Assembly: GCF_009711095.1 (NCBI RefSeq)
Contig: NZ_WMJZ01000014.1
Coordinates: 1-64,000, forward strand
DNA: 64,000 bases
DNA from: Intestinirhabdus alba
Lineage (GTDB): Bacteria; Pseudomonadota; Gammaproteobacteria; Enterobacterales; Enterobacteriaceae
Reading direction: 5' to 3'
The translations under genes and the position numbers were made by a program. The number at the start of each line of letters is the position of its first letter. Within the stretch, counting starts at the first letter, position 1. This document shows positions 55,229 through 64,000 of this stretch, piece after piece. The notes under the pieces are model-generated. The model saw only the letters and a list, made by a program, of their open reading frames with translations. It made no database searches and was not told where the DNA came from.

Positions 55229-57481
55229 TTACGCCGCCACGAAGGGAACTCTGCCGGTGCGCGACCATACGCGATGGCGGGCCATCAGCGTCAGCAGCTC
55301 ATCCATAAAGTCGCCGTCTGCGCTCTCCGCCTGCACCACGCCTTCTTCACCCTGGTCGGTGATATTCAGCGTCTGCGCGAAGCGTCGCGCCTTACCGGCC
55401 AGCGCCACGGGCTTCAGGTGCTTGTAAGCTTCCAGCAGGTAGTACCTGACGTCGCCGCTGTCTGCGATATCGTCGATGTTTCCGCACGGGACGACTACCG
55501 CGTCTACCGTCAGCGACGGCGAGCCGGCAAAGGTGCCGGCGACGGTCAGCGTCGAACCGTCATCGGCGGTCACCTCGCCCATTCGCGAATAGAGCAGCTT
55601 CGCGTGCACGCCTCTGGCCTTCAGCGCCTGCAGGATCGCCAGCAGATCGGCTGATTTGACCTGGTCGTTGAGCAGAATGGCGACCACCCGGCCTTTCACA
55701 TCACCGTCGGGCTGGGCGTACAGGCTCAGGGTCGGATCGTTTTTCAGCCCGCAGACGTCGGGCGGCGGGGCGATCTGCATCTGTTCTGCGGTCAGGGTAA
55801 TACCGAGATTCTTCGCAACGCCCTGCGCCAGTTCGATGTCGATGCGGGCCAGATGGTCGACCACTCTTTCCCGAATATAGCCGCGAACGACCTTGCTCAA
55901 TTCAAAGCTGAAGGCGTCGATAATGTGCAGCTGTTCGACCGGGGTCTGGCTGAGCCAGAACAGGCGCGGCTGGGCGTAGTATTCACTGAAAGAGGGGCTG
56001 CGCTGGCGAATTTTCGTCCCCTCGACGCGCTCCTGATAAGATTCAAAGCCGCCGCGCTGCGGCCCCGGCGGCGTTTCGCGCGGCCAGTTATCGTTGATGG
56101 AGTTCGGCTCATAGTTGGCCGGATTGGTGTCGATCTCCATCCGGTGCATACCGTCGCGCTGGAAGTTATGATACGGGCAGGTCGGGCGGTTGATAGGGAT
56201 CTCGTGGAAGTTTGGCCCGCCCAGGCGGCTGATCTGCGTATCGGTATAGGAGAACAATCGTCCCTGCAGCAGCGGATCGTTGGTAAAATCGATGCCGGGA
56301 ACAATGTGTCCCGGATGGAACGCCGCCTGCTCATTTTCCGCAAAGAAGTTGTCAGGGTTGCGGTTTAATACCATTTTGCCGACGCGCTGTACCGGCACCA
56401 GCGCTTCCGGGATCAGCTTGGTGGGATCCAGCAGGTCGAAATCAAACTTAAATTCGTCCTCTTCCGCAATCAGCTGCAGCCCCAGCTCATATTCGGGATA
56501 GTCGCCCGCCTCAATGGCCTCCCACAGCTCCCGGCGGTGGAAGTCCGGATCGCGCCCGGTCAGCTTTTGCGCCTCATCCCATACCAGCGAGGCTTTGCCG
56601 GCCAGCGGCTTCCAGTGGAAACGTACGAACGTGGCCTTACCCTCGGCGTTAATCAGCCGGAAGGTGTGGATGCCGAAGCCTTCCATTGTGCGGTAGCTAC
56701 GCGGGATCCCGCGATCCGACATCGCCCACATCACGTTATGCAGCGTCTCCGGCTGCAGGGAAACGTAGTCCCAGAAGGTATCGTGGGCGCTCTGTCCCTG
56801 CGGGATCGCCCAGTGCGGTTCTGGCTTCACCGCGTGAACAAAATCGGGGAATTTGTGCGCGTCCTGAATAAAAAAGATCGGCGTGTTGTTGCCCACGAGG
56901 TCAAAAATGCCCTCGTCGGTATAAAACTTGGTGGCGAAACCGCGAATATCGCGCACGGTGTCCGCCGAGCCGGCGTTGCCCTGCACCGTGGAGAAGCGGA
57001 CAAAGACCGGGGTGATTTTCTGTGGGTCGCAGAGGAAGGCGGCTTTGGTGATATCGCTGAGATCCTGATAGGGCTGAAAGTAACCGTGGGCGGCGGAGCC
57101 GCGGGCGTGAACGATCCTCTCCGGGATCCGCTCGTGGTCGAAGTGGGTGATTTTCTCGCGCAGGATAAAATCTTCCAGCAGCGTCGGGCCGCGGCTACCG
57201 GCGCGGAGCGAATTCTGATCGTCAGCGATGCGCACGCCCTGGTTGGTGGTGAGGGCGCGATTTTCGCCGCCTTTCCGCACCGGCTCCAGCGAACTTAGTT
57301 TGTCATTATCGATCTCCGGTGCCTTCAGGCTGCCGGGTGCCGTCGGCTGCGCGCCCGGCGGCGTGGGTTCAGGCGCAGGACGATGCGAACCGTCATCGGG
57401 GGCCAGCGATCCGAGACCGGGACGCGCCTCACGGGCGTCAGTTATCGGCGGCTGGTGGGGATTTTTCTCATTATGCGACAT
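55229..57481 (-). CDS. katE: KatE, catalase HPII
   Basis: The 750-aa large-subunit monofunctional catalase (K-12 753) splits hydrogen peroxide in stationary phase. The N-terminal extension contains [21 protein letters not shown]. The catalytic histidine is His125 ([12 protein letters not shown]), and the heme-proximal region includes RLFSYTDTQ with the tyrosine ligand. The C-terminal flavodoxin-like domain ([27 protein letters not shown]) is intact. The start MSHNEKNP at 57481 has GGAG upstream. Expected to be RpoS-dependent, as in E. coli. Convergent with the upstream operon. Confidence 0.97.
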   Translation of the reverse strand: MSHNEKNPHQPPITDAREARPGLGSLAPDDGSHRPAPEPTPPGAQPTAPGSLKAPEIDNDKLSSLEPVRKGGENRALTTNQGVRIADDQNSLRAGSRGPTLLEDFILREKITHFDHERIPERIVHARGSAAHGYFQPYQDLSDITKAAFLCDPQKITPVFVRFSTVQGNAGSADTVRDIRGFATKFYTDEGIFDLVGNNTPIFFIQDAHKFPDFVHAVKPEPHWAIPQGQSAHDTFWDYVSLQPETLHNVMWAMSDRGIPRSYRTMEGFGIHTFRLINAEGKATFVRFHWKPLAGKASLVWDEAQKLTGRDPDFHRRELWEAIEAGDYPEYELGLQLIAEEDEFKFDFDLLDPTKLIPEALVPVQRVGKMVLNRNPDNFFAENEQAAFHPGHIVPGIDFTNDPLLQGRLFSYTDTQISRLGGPNFHEIPINRPTCPYHNFQRDGMHRMEIDTNPANYEPNSINDNWPRETPPGPQRGGFESYQERVEGTKIRQRSPSFSEYYAQPRLFWLSQTPVEQLHIIDAFSFELSKVVRGYIRERVVDHLARIDIELAQGVAKNLGITLTAEQMQIAPPPDVCGLKNDPTLSLYAQPDGDVKGRVVAILLNDQVKSADLLAILQALKARGVHAKLLYSRMGEVTADDGSTLTVAGTFAGSPSLTVDAVVVPCGNIDDIADSGDVRYYLLEAYKHLKPVALAGKARRFAQTLNITDQGEEGVVQAESADGDFMDELLTLMARHRVWSRTGRVPFVAA

Positions 57482-57696
57482 TGAACTCGTCTCCTTTTTC
57501 CATTGCACAGAGGGCAGTTATTTTTGTCAAAAGCTCTGTAACTATAGATCACCGCTGGGATTTCGCCGGGCAGAGGCGAGACGGCAAAAAAGGCGATCGG
57601 GATGGAAAAAGGCACTGGCAGAGCAGGACGGAGCGCAGCAAAATCGGCTAAGATAGTTCTTTTCTGATTTTTAGTCTCTCCTGTATGAATTCAACA

Positions 57697-57939
57697 ATGA
57701 TGAAACCGCTTCGCCAACAAAATCGCCCGGTTATTAGCTATGTTCCGCGAGTGGAGCCTGCGCCGCCCGAACAGGCAATAAAAATGGACGCATTTCGTGA
57801 CGTATGGATACTGCGCGGAAAATATGTCGCCTTTATCCTTGTGGGAGAATCATTTCAGCGCTCTCCCGCCTTTACGGTGCCGGAGTCGGCCCAGCGCTGG
57901 GCGAATCAGGTGCGCCAGGAAAAAGAGCTGGCTGAATAA
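57697..57939 (+). CDS. cedA: CedA, cell division modulator
   Basis: An 80-aa DNA-binding protein known in E. coli to activate division and relieve the effects of DnaA over-replication. The conserved core PLRQQNRPVISYVPRVEPAPPE, MDAFRDVWILRGKYVAF, then SPAFTVPESAQRWANQVRQE is intact. The ATG at 57697 gives the K-12 length; an in-frame ATG at 57685 is an alternative and neither has a strong ribosome-binding site. Divergent from katE. Confidence 0.9.
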   Translation: MMKPLRQQNRPVISYVPRVEPAPPEQAIKMDAFRDVWILRGKYVAFILVGESFQRSPAFTVPESAQRWANQVRQEKELAE

Positions 57940-57960
57940 GCGCGGGCCGCGGCAGGGGCA

Positions 57961-57987
57961 ATAAAAAGCCACCGCGCTGCGGTGGCT
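57961..57987 (-). terminator. Terminator of tcyP
   Basis: agccaccgc (57967-57975) and gcggtggct (57979-57987) form a perfect 9-bp stem. On the minus strand it is followed by five T (57967-57963). An almost identical hairpin, agccatcgc/gcggtggct, lies at 58130-58150, and another, acaaagaggg/ccctctttgt, at 57998-58033, so the tcyP tail has three hairpins in a row. Confidence 0.7.
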
Positions 57988-58179
57988 CAGGTTGATGACA
58001 AAGAGGGAAAAAACGTGTTTTTCCCCTCTTTGTGGTGAGCAGCCGAAAATCAATGAATTGATTTTCCTTGTTTATTTTTGTGGTGATTATGGCCGAACGA
58101 GTTCGGCCTGGGGTTTGTCATCGGTCTCAAGCCATCGCGCTGCGGTGGCTGTGGAACTGGACTGTCAGACGGCGCTGAA

Positions 58180-59571
58180 TCAGCGGTGCGCCAGCTCGGC
58201 ATTTTCTTCGCTGTTCAGGATGGACTTATCGGTCTGCTTCAGCCACTGGCTGGTCAGGGTGCCCGCGGTCATGGAACCGCTGACGTTAAGGGCGGTACGG
58301 CCCATATCGATTAGCGGTTCAACGGAGATCAGCAGCGCCACCAGCGTGACCGGCAGGCCCATTGCCGGCAGCACGATCAGCGCCGCGAAGGTCGCGCCGC
58401 CGCCCACGCCCGCCACCCCTGCGGAGCTGACGGTGACAATGCCTACCAGCGTTGCGATCCACATCGGGTCCAGCGGGTTAATTCCCACCGTTGGCGCGAC
58501 CATCACGGCCAGCATTGCCGGATAAAGCCCCGCGCAGCCGTTCTGGCCGATGGTGGCACCGAAGGAGGCGGCGAAGCTGGCGATGGATTCCGGCACCCCC
58601 AGTCGGCGGGTTTGCGCTTCAACGTTCAGCGGGATCGAGGCGGCGCTGGAGCGGCTGGTGAAGGCGAAGGTCAGTACCGGCCATACCTTGCGGAAATATT
58701 GCAGCGGGCTGACGCCGTTAACGCCAAGCAGGATGCCGTGGACGATAAACATCAGCAGCAGGCCAAGGTAGGAGGCGACCACGAAGCTGCCCAGCTTAAT
58801 GATGTCCTGCAGGTTTGAACCGGCCACCACTTTCGTCATCAGCGCCAGCACCCCGTACGGCGTCAGCTGCATCACCAGACGCACCAGCTTCATCACCCAG
58901 CTCTGCAGGGTGTCGATGGCGCTCAGTACGCGCTCGCCTTTCGCCACGTCATCCTTCAGCAGCTTCAGCGCTGCGACACCGAGGAAGGCGGCGAAAATCA
59001 CTACGCTGATGATTGAGGTCGGGTTAGCGCCGGTCAGATCGGCAAAGGGATTTTTCGGCACAAACGACAGCACCAGCTGTGGAACGCTGAGGTCGGCTAC
59101 TTTACCCACATAGTTGCTTTCAATGGCGTTAAGCCGCGCGGTTTCGGCACCGCCCTGCACCAGGCCTTCCGCGGTCAACCCGAAAAGATTGGTGACCAGC
59201 ACCCCGACCAGCGCGGCGATTAGGGTGGTAAATAGCAGGGTGCCGATGGTCAGAATACTGATTTTACCCAGCTGAGAGGCGTTATGCAGGCGGGCGACCG
59301 CGCTCAGGATTGAGGCGAAAACCAGCGGCATAACGATCATCTGCAGCAGCTGAACGTAGCCGTTGCCGACGATGTTGAACCACTGTACCGAGTCCTTCAG
59401 CACCGGGCTGTCAGAGCCATAAATCGTGTGCAGGGCAAGGCCAAAGACCACGCCCATCACCAGGCCGACCAGCACTTTCTTTGCCAGACTCCACTGTCTG
59501 TGCCGGGTCTGAGCCAGCACGAACAGCAAAATGACGAACGCCACGACGTTCGCGATAAGTGGAAAATTCAT
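58180..59571 (-). CDS. tcyP: TcyP, L-cystine/sulfocysteine symporter
   Basis: A 463-aa sodium:dicarboxylate (DAACS) symporter fold protein, the same length as E. coli TcyP (YdjN), which imports cystine and other sulfur amino acids. Characteristic segments are [38 protein letters not shown] (re-entrant serine-rich loop HP1) and [26 protein letters not shown] (HP2). Regulation by CysB is known in E. coli; no site was assigned here. Confidence 0.95.
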   Translation of the reverse strand: MNFPLIANVVAFVILLFVLAQTRHRQWSLAKKVLVGLVMGVVFGLALHTIYGSDSPVLKDSVQWFNIVGNGYVQLLQMIVMPLVFASILSAVARLHNASQLGKISILTIGTLLFTTLIAALVGVLVTNLFGLTAEGLVQGGAETARLNAIESNYVGKVADLSVPQLVLSFVPKNPFADLTGANPTSIISVVIFAAFLGVAALKLLKDDVAKGERVLSAIDTLQSWVMKLVRLVMQLTPYGVLALMTKVVAGSNLQDIIKLGSFVVASYLGLLLMFIVHGILLGVNGVSPLQYFRKVWPVLTFAFTSRSSAASIPLNVEAQTRRLGVPESIASFAASFGATIGQNGCAGLYPAMLAVMVAPTVGINPLDPMWIATLVGIVTVSSAGVAGVGGGATFAALIVLPAMGLPVTLVALLISVEPLIDMGRTALNVSGSMTAGTLTSQWLKQTDKSILNSEENAELAHR

Positions 59572-59728
59572 CCCCTTCCTCCTGATTTTATTATTTATAA
59601 TGCTGAGTTATATCCGGGCCAACCCGGTATTCAGCAATCTTATTAGGGGAAGGTTAGCAGAAACTGTGAGCCGGCTCTTATACTCAAATGGAATTGTTTA
59701 TTCCTGAAAAGCGATTTTCGTTTTTTTA

Positions 59729-60316
59729 TTAGTCAATTTGGGTATGAATCAGGCGGCCGAACTGCAGCTGCAGGGTGGTGATCATCTGTGACGACCAGCG
59801 CACGGCGCTGTTATCCGGCAGGGTCTGCGGCATCCATACCGCCCAGGCGAAGAGGGCCAGGCATAAAAAGCGCTCCAGCTGGTTGCCCTTTTGCGGCACG
59901 AGGAGCGGCAGCCGAAACCGCCAGCGGCAGGGCCAGAGCAGGGGGACGCCCGCCGGGGTCAGCATATCCGCCGCGATGTGGCTCAGATAGCCCAGCACCA
60001 TTCCCTGCAGCGCGTCCGCCGGAATAAACCAGCTGGCCGGAACCTTCAGATAGAAAGTGGTCAGCAGCGCGAAGACCGCCAGCAGGCTGTGGGTGAACCC
60101 GCGATGGCCGAAGGCGCGGGCTATCGGTTTGGAAACCCACTTCAGGCGCTGGCCCAGAAATGACTTAGGGTGATCGATATCGGGCAGCAGACAGGTCAGA
60201 ATGGCCGAAGGAACGATATGCCACCAGTCACCCTGCGCAAGCACCGGCGTCAGCTCGGCGTTTTTGGCAAACACCGCGCAGGCAATGGAAAAAAGAAGGT
60301 GTCCTTCCGCCGTCAT
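59729..60316 (-). CDS. ydjM: YdjM, LexA-regulated membrane hydrolase-like protein
   Basis: A 195-aa inner-membrane protein (K-12 196) of the YdjM/DUF457 metal-dependent hydrolase family. Metal-binding motifs are LPDIDHPKS (about 40-48) and HRGFTHSLLAV (about 70-80); HIAADMLTPAGVPLLWP lies near residue 110. Four or so hydrophobic helices. It is part of the SOS regulon in E. coli; its role in DNA damage is unknown. A LexA box sits 17 nt before the ATG. Confidence 0.92.
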   Translation of the reverse strand: MTAEGHLLFSIACAVFAKNAELTPVLAQGDWWHIVPSAILTCLLPDIDHPKSFLGQRLKWVSKPIARAFGHRGFTHSLLAVFALLTTFYLKVPASWFIPADALQGMVLGYLSHIAADMLTPAGVPLLWPCRWRFRLPLLVPQKGNQLERFLCLALFAWAVWMPQTLPDNSAVRWSSQMITTLQLQFGRLIHTQID

Positions 60317-60332
60317 GATAAAACCCGATAGG

Positions 60333-60352
60333 CTGTGAATCCATACAGTATA
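60333..60352 (-). promoter_or_regulatory. ydjM LexA (SOS) box with -10
   Basis: On the minus strand TATACT (60352-60347) runs into CTGTATGGATTCACAG (60348-60333), a CTG-N10-CAG LexA site. The -35 element is not clear. ydjM is a known LexA target in E. coli. Confidence 0.72.
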
Positions 60353-60411
60353 GGATTTTTGCCAGGCTGGCGGAAGTGGTGACGTTGTAACTCTTTGTCA
60401 ATATTGCGCGT

Positions 60412-60900
60412 TTAGCGCGCCAGCCGCCGTCAACGGCGATGGTATGGCCGTTGATATAGGCGGAGGCCGACGAGGCGAGAAAAGCCACCGTCCTCTGCAG
60501 ATCCTCCGGCGTTACCCGGCGACCGGCATTTTCCCGCAGCTGCCGGGTGCTAGCGGTCGCCGTATAGCCCGGCGCGATAGTGTTAACTTTTGCGCCCATT
60601 CATCGGCCAGCAGGCGGGTCAGCCCGAATATGCCGCTCCTGGAGTCGGCATAAGAGGGGACGCGAATACCGCCCTGAAACGACAGCATCGAGGCGATATT
60701 GATAATTTTTCCGCCATCACCCAGGGCCAGAAACTGGCGCGCTACGGCCTGGGAGAGGAAGAACAGCAGCTTCTGATTAGGCTGTGTCCCTTAACCGTTC
60801 GTGAGCGTCGCTGGAGGTCATTCAGGTCCGGGGCAAGGCCGGTATCGCATCCGGTGACGATGGCGACCTTCCCCGCAAGATGAAATGCATCAAGAATCAT
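60412..60900 (-). pseudogene. kduD: kduD-like SDR dehydrogenase remnant
   Basis: The frame from ATG 60900 gives MILDAFHLAGKVAIVTGCDT, the KduD N-terminus, then breaks after about 23 codons. About 54 unrelated bases follow. The middle of the enzyme reappears as LSQAVARQFLALGDGGKIINIASMLSFQGGIRVPSYADSRSG; the catalytic YxxxK lysine is Arg here. A frameshift near 60600 leads to KVNTIAPGYTATASTRQL, then a gap and TVAFLASSASAYINGHTIAV, with the last codons shifted again. KduD reduces or oxidises 2-deoxy-gluconate-type sugar acids in pectin breakdown. At least four lesions show long decay. Confidence 0.8.
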
Positions 60901-61035
60901 ACTTTTTCCGGTTTTTACTGAGCTGTTTGTACTGCCAGAAGGATAGATGAATCGGGAGCGGCCTTCCATAAAAGTAAAATGTAGTTTTATTTTTATGGAA
61001 AAGGGCGAAGGGTAGCGCAAGGCTGCCCGCTACGG

Positions 61036-61704
61036 CTAGCCCCGCAGATGGGCGACGGTCAGCTCGCTTAATGAGGCGAGCCTGACATCGGCCAGCGCAT
61101 AACGCGGATCCTGCCGGTTTTCACGTGCCGGAACCACGATGGAGCGCATCCGCGCGGCTTTGGTCGCCACCATGCCGTTAACCGAGTCTTCCAGCGTTAC
61201 GCAGGTTAACGGATCGACTCCCAGCTTTGCCGCGCAGTCAAGGTACACCTGCGGGTGCGGTTTGCTGTATGCCAGCTTCTCCGCCGAGGTGAGGGCGTCA
61301 AAGTGGCTGCGCAGATCGAACAGGGTCAGCACTTTTTCCAGCATCGGCAGCGGCGAGGCGGAGGCCAGGCCAACCCGCAGACCCTGGGTTTTGCACAGCG
61401 CCACCGCCTCGCGTACGCCTGCCAGCAGCGGTCGGGTCTCTTCAATCAGCGACATTGTCCGGGCCAGAATGCGGCGGGTGACCTCCTGTCGGTCCGGGCC
61501 GCTCCACGGCTGCCGGGCGTACCAGAGGTCGACGACCAGATCGATGCGCAGCCCCAGCGTGTCGGGAAGCTCGTGCCGACGGCTGGTATCGACGCCCGTG
61601 GCGGTCAGCACTTCCCGTTCGGCCTGCTCCCACAGCGGTTCAGAGTCAATCAGTAATCCGTCCATATCGAAAATTGCAGCAAGGATTTGACGCGGTGTTG
61701 CCAT
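61036..61704 (-). CDS. hxpB: HxpB (YniC), HAD-family hexitol/sugar phosphatase
   Basis: A 222-aa haloacid-dehalogenase phosphatase, K-12 length, known for dephosphorylating 2-deoxyglucose-6-phosphate and hexitol phosphates. Motif I IFDMDGLLIDSEPLWEQ carries Asp13 and Asp15. Motif II is VGLASASPLPML near 110, the motif III lysine is in SKPHPQVYLDCA, and motif IV is TLEDSVNGM. ATG 61704. Downstream (leftward) lies the kduD relic; upstream is an ERIC-type element. Confidence 0.94.
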   Translation of the reverse strand: MATPRQILAAIFDMDGLLIDSEPLWEQAEREVLTATGVDTSRRHELPDTLGLRIDLVVDLWYARQPWSGPDRQEVTRRILARTMSLIEETRPLLAGVREAVALCKTQGLRVGLASASPLPMLEKVLTLFDLRSHFDALTSAEKLAYSKPHPQVYLDCAAKLGVDPLTCVTLEDSVNGMVATKAARMRSIVVPARENRQDPRYALADVRLASLSELTVAHLRG

Positions 61705-61748
61705 AACAGCCTCTTCTTAGCGGTCGTTGAAGCCCGTTATTAAGCATT

Positions 61749-61963
61749 TATACCCGTCATACTTCAAGTTGCATGTGTGTTGGCTTCGGGTTACTCGTTT
61801 CATCCATGAGACTCGCCCTGACGGGCCGCCGCTGTGCGGCGTTCAAATTTGCTCCGGGCAGATTTGTCGCTCGTTTGCCGCGTGATTCGGCCTGAGGGCC
61901 AACCCTGGGGCTGTTCAAAACGCGCCGCGTTTTGTCCTGCAACTCGAATTATTTAGAGTGTAT
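61749..61963. repeat. ERIC-ended element, copy D (core missing)
   Basis: The ERIC ends are present (tatacccgtcatacttcaag and caactcgaattatttag), but the ERIC core with ctcaccccggtcac is absent. It consists of the pre-core block of copy A (ggttactcg, tcatccatgagactcgccc, hairpin caaatt.../agatttg) joined to the last block of copy B (gtgattcggcctga, ggggctgttcaaaacgcg). The segment between it and yniB (61964-62152) shows no gene except a C9 run near 61998-62006. Confidence 0.75.
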
Positions 61964-62152
61964 CGCCGCGCTGTTTCAAGGCGCAGGCTGTGCAGCCCCC
62001 CCCCCGACAGCGCTGGAACGTCACGTCGAAACGCGCGCGTTTTTGGGTTTAGTCCGAAAAGCGGACCCGCGTATTGTTGTGAAAGAGTGGGCGAAAACGG
62101 TAATCAGCAGGTAGACTTAGCCAAAACAAGGCGTCTTTATCAAGGGGAGCTC

Positions 62153-62689
62153 ATGACGTATCAACAGGCTGGACGCATAGCCATTTTAAAAAGGATTGCT
62201 GGTTGGGTGATTTTTATTCCTGCACTGATTTCCACGCTGATTTCAGCCCTGAAGTTTATGTATGCGCACAGCGAAAAGCAGGACGGCATTAATGCGGTTA
62301 TGCTCGACTTCACCCATGTCATGATCGATATGATGCGGGTGAATACGCCTTTCCTGAACCTGTTCTGGCATCATTCACCGACCCCCGATTTTCAGAACGG
62401 CCTGAATATCCTGTTCTGGCTGATTTTTATTCTGATCTTTATCGGTCTGGCGATGCAGGATTCCGGTGCCAGAATGAGCCGTCAGGCGCGCTATTTGCGC
62501 GAAGGGGTGGAGGATCAGCTTATTCTGGAAAAAGCGAAGGGCAGCGACGGACTGACCCGCCAGCAGCTTGAGTCGCGCATTGTCGTGCCCCATCGGACTC
62601 TTTTCCTGCATATTTTCCCGCTCTATATTCTGCCGGTAATTATTATCGTGCTGGGATACTTATTCTTTTCGCTGTTAGGCTTTCTGTAA
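62153..62689 (+). CDS. yniB: YniB inner-membrane protein
   Basis: A 178-aa protein, K-12 length, with three clear transmembrane helices: IAGWVIFIPALISTLISALKF (about 15-35), ILFWLIFILIFIGLAM (about 85-100) and IFPLYILPVIIIVLGYLFF (about 152-172). Function unknown. ATG 62153 follows AAGGGGAGC. A longer in-frame extension upstream overlaps repeat DNA and is rejected. Convergent with yniA, 40 nt apart across a small cctgcacc/ggtgcagg hairpin. Confidence 0.92.
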   Translation: MTYQQAGRIAILKRIAGWVIFIPALISTLISALKFMYAHSEKQDGINAVMLDFTHVMIDMMRVNTPFLNLFWHHSPTPDFQNGLNILFWLIFILIFIGLAMQDSGARMSRQARYLREGVEDQLILEKAKGSDGLTRQQLESRIVVPHRTLFLHIFPLYILPVIIIVLGYLFFSLLGFL

Positions 62690-62729
62690 GCCTGCACCCG
62701 CCGACTCGCGCAGGTGCAGGACGGGTTGG

Positions 62730-63590
62730 TTATGCCGCCAGCACGTTGTCCATGGCCTTTTGCGCAATGACCAGGTGCTGACCGCCGAACAGCCTTGCCC
62801 GGTTAAGCAGCGTATAGAGCTGATAGAGAGGCTGCCGCTCGGGAAAATCAAGCGGCAGTGGAGAAACCGACTGATAGCCGTCATAGAGGTGCGGGGGCTG
62901 GTCGGCGTGCAGCGGCAGCATCGCCAGATCGCACTCCCGGTCGCCCCAGTAGCAGGCGGGATCGAAGATATAAGGCCCCTGCGGACCAAGCGCGCAGTTT
63001 GCCGACCACAGATCGCCGTGAAGCAGCGAAGGCTGGGGCTGATGCGAGGCGAGCCGCTGCTGTACCTGATCCACGATGGCGTCGATATCGCCAAAGGCGA
63101 TCCCCTTTTCCGCCGCCAGCTCCAGCTGCCAGCCGATGCGCTGCTCCGCAAAAAAAGTCGACCAGCGACGCTGCCAGGCGTTCGGCTGCGGGGTGGTGGA
63201 AAGCGCGTTGTCAAAGTCGAGGCCGAACTGCGGCTGATCGCTCCACTGATGTAAACGGGCGAGCTGTTGCCCCAGCAGAAAGGCGTTATGGGCATCCAGC
63301 GGACGGGGAGGGAGATAGTCCAGCACCAGAAAGCTGTAGTCCCGATCCGCACCGACAGCCCGCACCGCAGGCACGGTGACCGTTTTGCTGCGGGAGAGCA
63401 GCTCCAGCTGATCGGCCTCTGCCGTGAAGCCGGGAAGGCGCTCTCGCTCATCGCATTTGACGAAAAAATCGCGTCCCGCGTAGCGTAAGTGCCATGCGGC
63501 ATGGATCTCTCCGCCGGGCAGTTCATTACGCAGCTCGATTTCGCCTTCACCGATTTGCTCGTTTAAAAGACGACTAATAGCCTGCCACAT
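62730..63590 (-). CDS. yniA: YniA, fructosamine-kinase-family protein
   Basis: A 286-aa kinase-like protein, K-12 length, of the fructosamine-3-kinase/APH fold. Landmarks are ELPGGEIHAAWHLRY, DFFVKCDERE (ATP lysine), FLVLDYLPP, the catalytic loop SLLHGDLWSANC (about 186-197) and the metal-binding FDPACYWGDRECDLAM. It probably phosphorylates glycated amines or a small sugar to aid deglycation. The start MWQAISRLL at 63590 is used. Divergent distance to pfkB is about 200 nt on the same strand, as in K-12. Confidence 0.93.
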   Translation of the reverse strand: MWQAISRLLNEQIGEGEIELRNELPGGEIHAAWHLRYAGRDFFVKCDERERLPGFTAEADQLELLSRSKTVTVPAVRAVGADRDYSFLVLDYLPPRPLDAHNAFLLGQQLARLHQWSDQPQFGLDFDNALSTTPQPNAWQRRWSTFFAEQRIGWQLELAAEKGIAFGDIDAIVDQVQQRLASHQPQPSLLHGDLWSANCALGPQGPYIFDPACYWGDRECDLAMLPLHADQPPHLYDGYQSVSPLPLDFPERQPLYQLYTLLNRARLFGGQHLVIAQKAMDNVLAA

Positions 63591-63705
63591 GATGTTTCTC
63601 CCCATGTTGTCTGCCGGATCATAAGGTTAGCGCAGTTTTGCGGTTAAAAAACACGAAGTAACGCACACCGCGGGCGCGTGGTTGTCTGAAAGGCACGTAT
63701 CCTTA

Positions 63706-63728
63706 CTGCCTCTGCCTCTGCCTCTGCC
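63706..63728. repeat. Short tandem repeat (ctgcct)
   Basis: Three full and one partial copy of the hexamer ctgcct lie in the pfkB-yniA intergenic space. It is non-coding; copy number could vary between strains. Confidence 0.6.
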
Positions 63729-63787
63729 GCGTGAAGCGTTAATGCCGGATTAGCCCCGCGTCAGAAGGCCCGAACCTCTCCGGAGCT

Positions 63788-64000
63788 TTAGCGCCTGACC
63801 GGTTCGGGGGGGCGGGAAAGATAGCGATAAATTTTTTGCGTTTCGCCAGCGGCGCACAGGCGGGTGCCCTTGTTTAGGGTGGCGGCGCTGCCGGCCGCTA
63901 CGCCAAAGCGGACCATCTCCTCAAACGTAGCCTCCTGTGCCAGCTTCAGGGTCATTGCACCCACCATACTGTCACCAGCTCCGACCGTGCTCTGACTTTT
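63788..64000 (-). CDS. pfkB: PfkB, 6-phosphofructokinase II (3' end, runs off the window)
   Basis: The last 70 codons of the minor phosphofructokinase. The frame entering at 64000 reads KSQSTVGAGDSMVGAMTLKL with the PfkB signature GAGD (catalytic Asp), then MVRFGVAAGSAATLNKGTRLC and a tail QKIYRYLSRPPEPVRR. E. coli PfkB ends YAYLSR, so this protein carries a short extra C-terminal tail of about seven residues. It phosphorylates fructose-6-phosphate in glycolysis. Position next to yniA is the K-12 arrangement. Confidence 0.93.
   Translation of the reverse strand, partial: KSQSTVGAGDSMVGAMTLKLAQEATFEEMVRFGVAAGSAATLNKGTRLCAAGETQKIYRYLSRPPEPVRR

Noticed and set aside
56537-57298. 253-codon frame antisense to katE
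   Set aside because: Shadow of katE; composition follows reverse-complemented codons.
61958-62152. N-terminal extension of YniB
   Set aside because: The extension runs through ERIC-type repeat DNA and a C9 run; the ATG at 62153 has a good ribosome-binding site and gives the family length.

Overview
The window is a piece of an Enterobacteriaceae chromosome. From about 3.6 kb onward, gene content and order follow the Escherichia coli K-12 yeaC-yoaF and pfkB-ansA neighbourhoods. Many proteins match the E. coli product in length (GapA, MsrB, SelD, TopB, GdhA, KatE, NadE, YdjE-YdjL). Expanded ERIC elements, REP-like hairpins and high GC fit a relative of Enterobacter, Klebsiella or Kosakonia; the sequence alone does not fix the genus.

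Layout. 1-3.3 kb is an AT-rich prophage or island remnant: a HicAB toxin-antitoxin pair, a 5'-truncated tail-spike-like ORF and a frameshifted O-acyltransferase. 3.6-9.8 kb carries yoaJ, yoaF, yeaO, a DUF523 gene, yeaL, yeaK, yeaH and yeaG. 10.2-12.9 kb is an insertion relative to K-12: a LysR regulator divergent from a radical SAM/SPASM-like gene with a foldable leader. 13.1-18.2 kb is mipA, yeaE, yeaD, gapA, msrB, yeaC. 18.6-27.6 kb is the complete ydjLKJIHGFE cluster: two dehydrogenases, a kinase, a class II aldolase, an aldo-keto reductase, two MFS transporters and a DeoR regulator. 27.6-29.6 kb holds a PAAR-DUF3289 effector gene (frameshifted) with a DUF943 partner, lying where pncA should be; only a scrap of pncA survives. 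29.7-46.7 kb is ansA, sppA, ydjA, selD, topB, gdhA, ynjH, nudG, ynjA, ynjF, ynjE, ynjDCB and ydjZ. 46.7-51.3 kb is xthA, an astC relic where the ast arginine-degradation operon stands in K-12, spy, cho, nadE and osmE. 52-55.2 kb carries an MFS transporter, a TIM-barrel isomerase and a 6-phosphogluconate-dehydrogenase-like enzyme in the place of the K-12 chb operon. 55.2-64 kb is katE, cedA, tcyP, ydjM, a kduD relic, hxpB, yniB, yniA and the 3' end of pfkB.

The main theme is gene turnover on a conserved backbone. pncA, astC, kduD and yoaK survive as fragments, while the effector/immunity cassette, the radical SAM pair and the sugar-acid-type operon occupy junctions. Intergenic DNA is rich in repeats. 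Four ERIC-type elements of about 215-275 bp are built from shared interchangeable modules, and a separate roughly 210-bp repeat family with TAAGAGCCTGG termini is arranged in tandem between sppA and ydjA.

Coordinates of starts were chosen from ribosome-binding sites and known family lengths. Assignments rest on reading the translated sequence and remembered family sequences; no database search was run.
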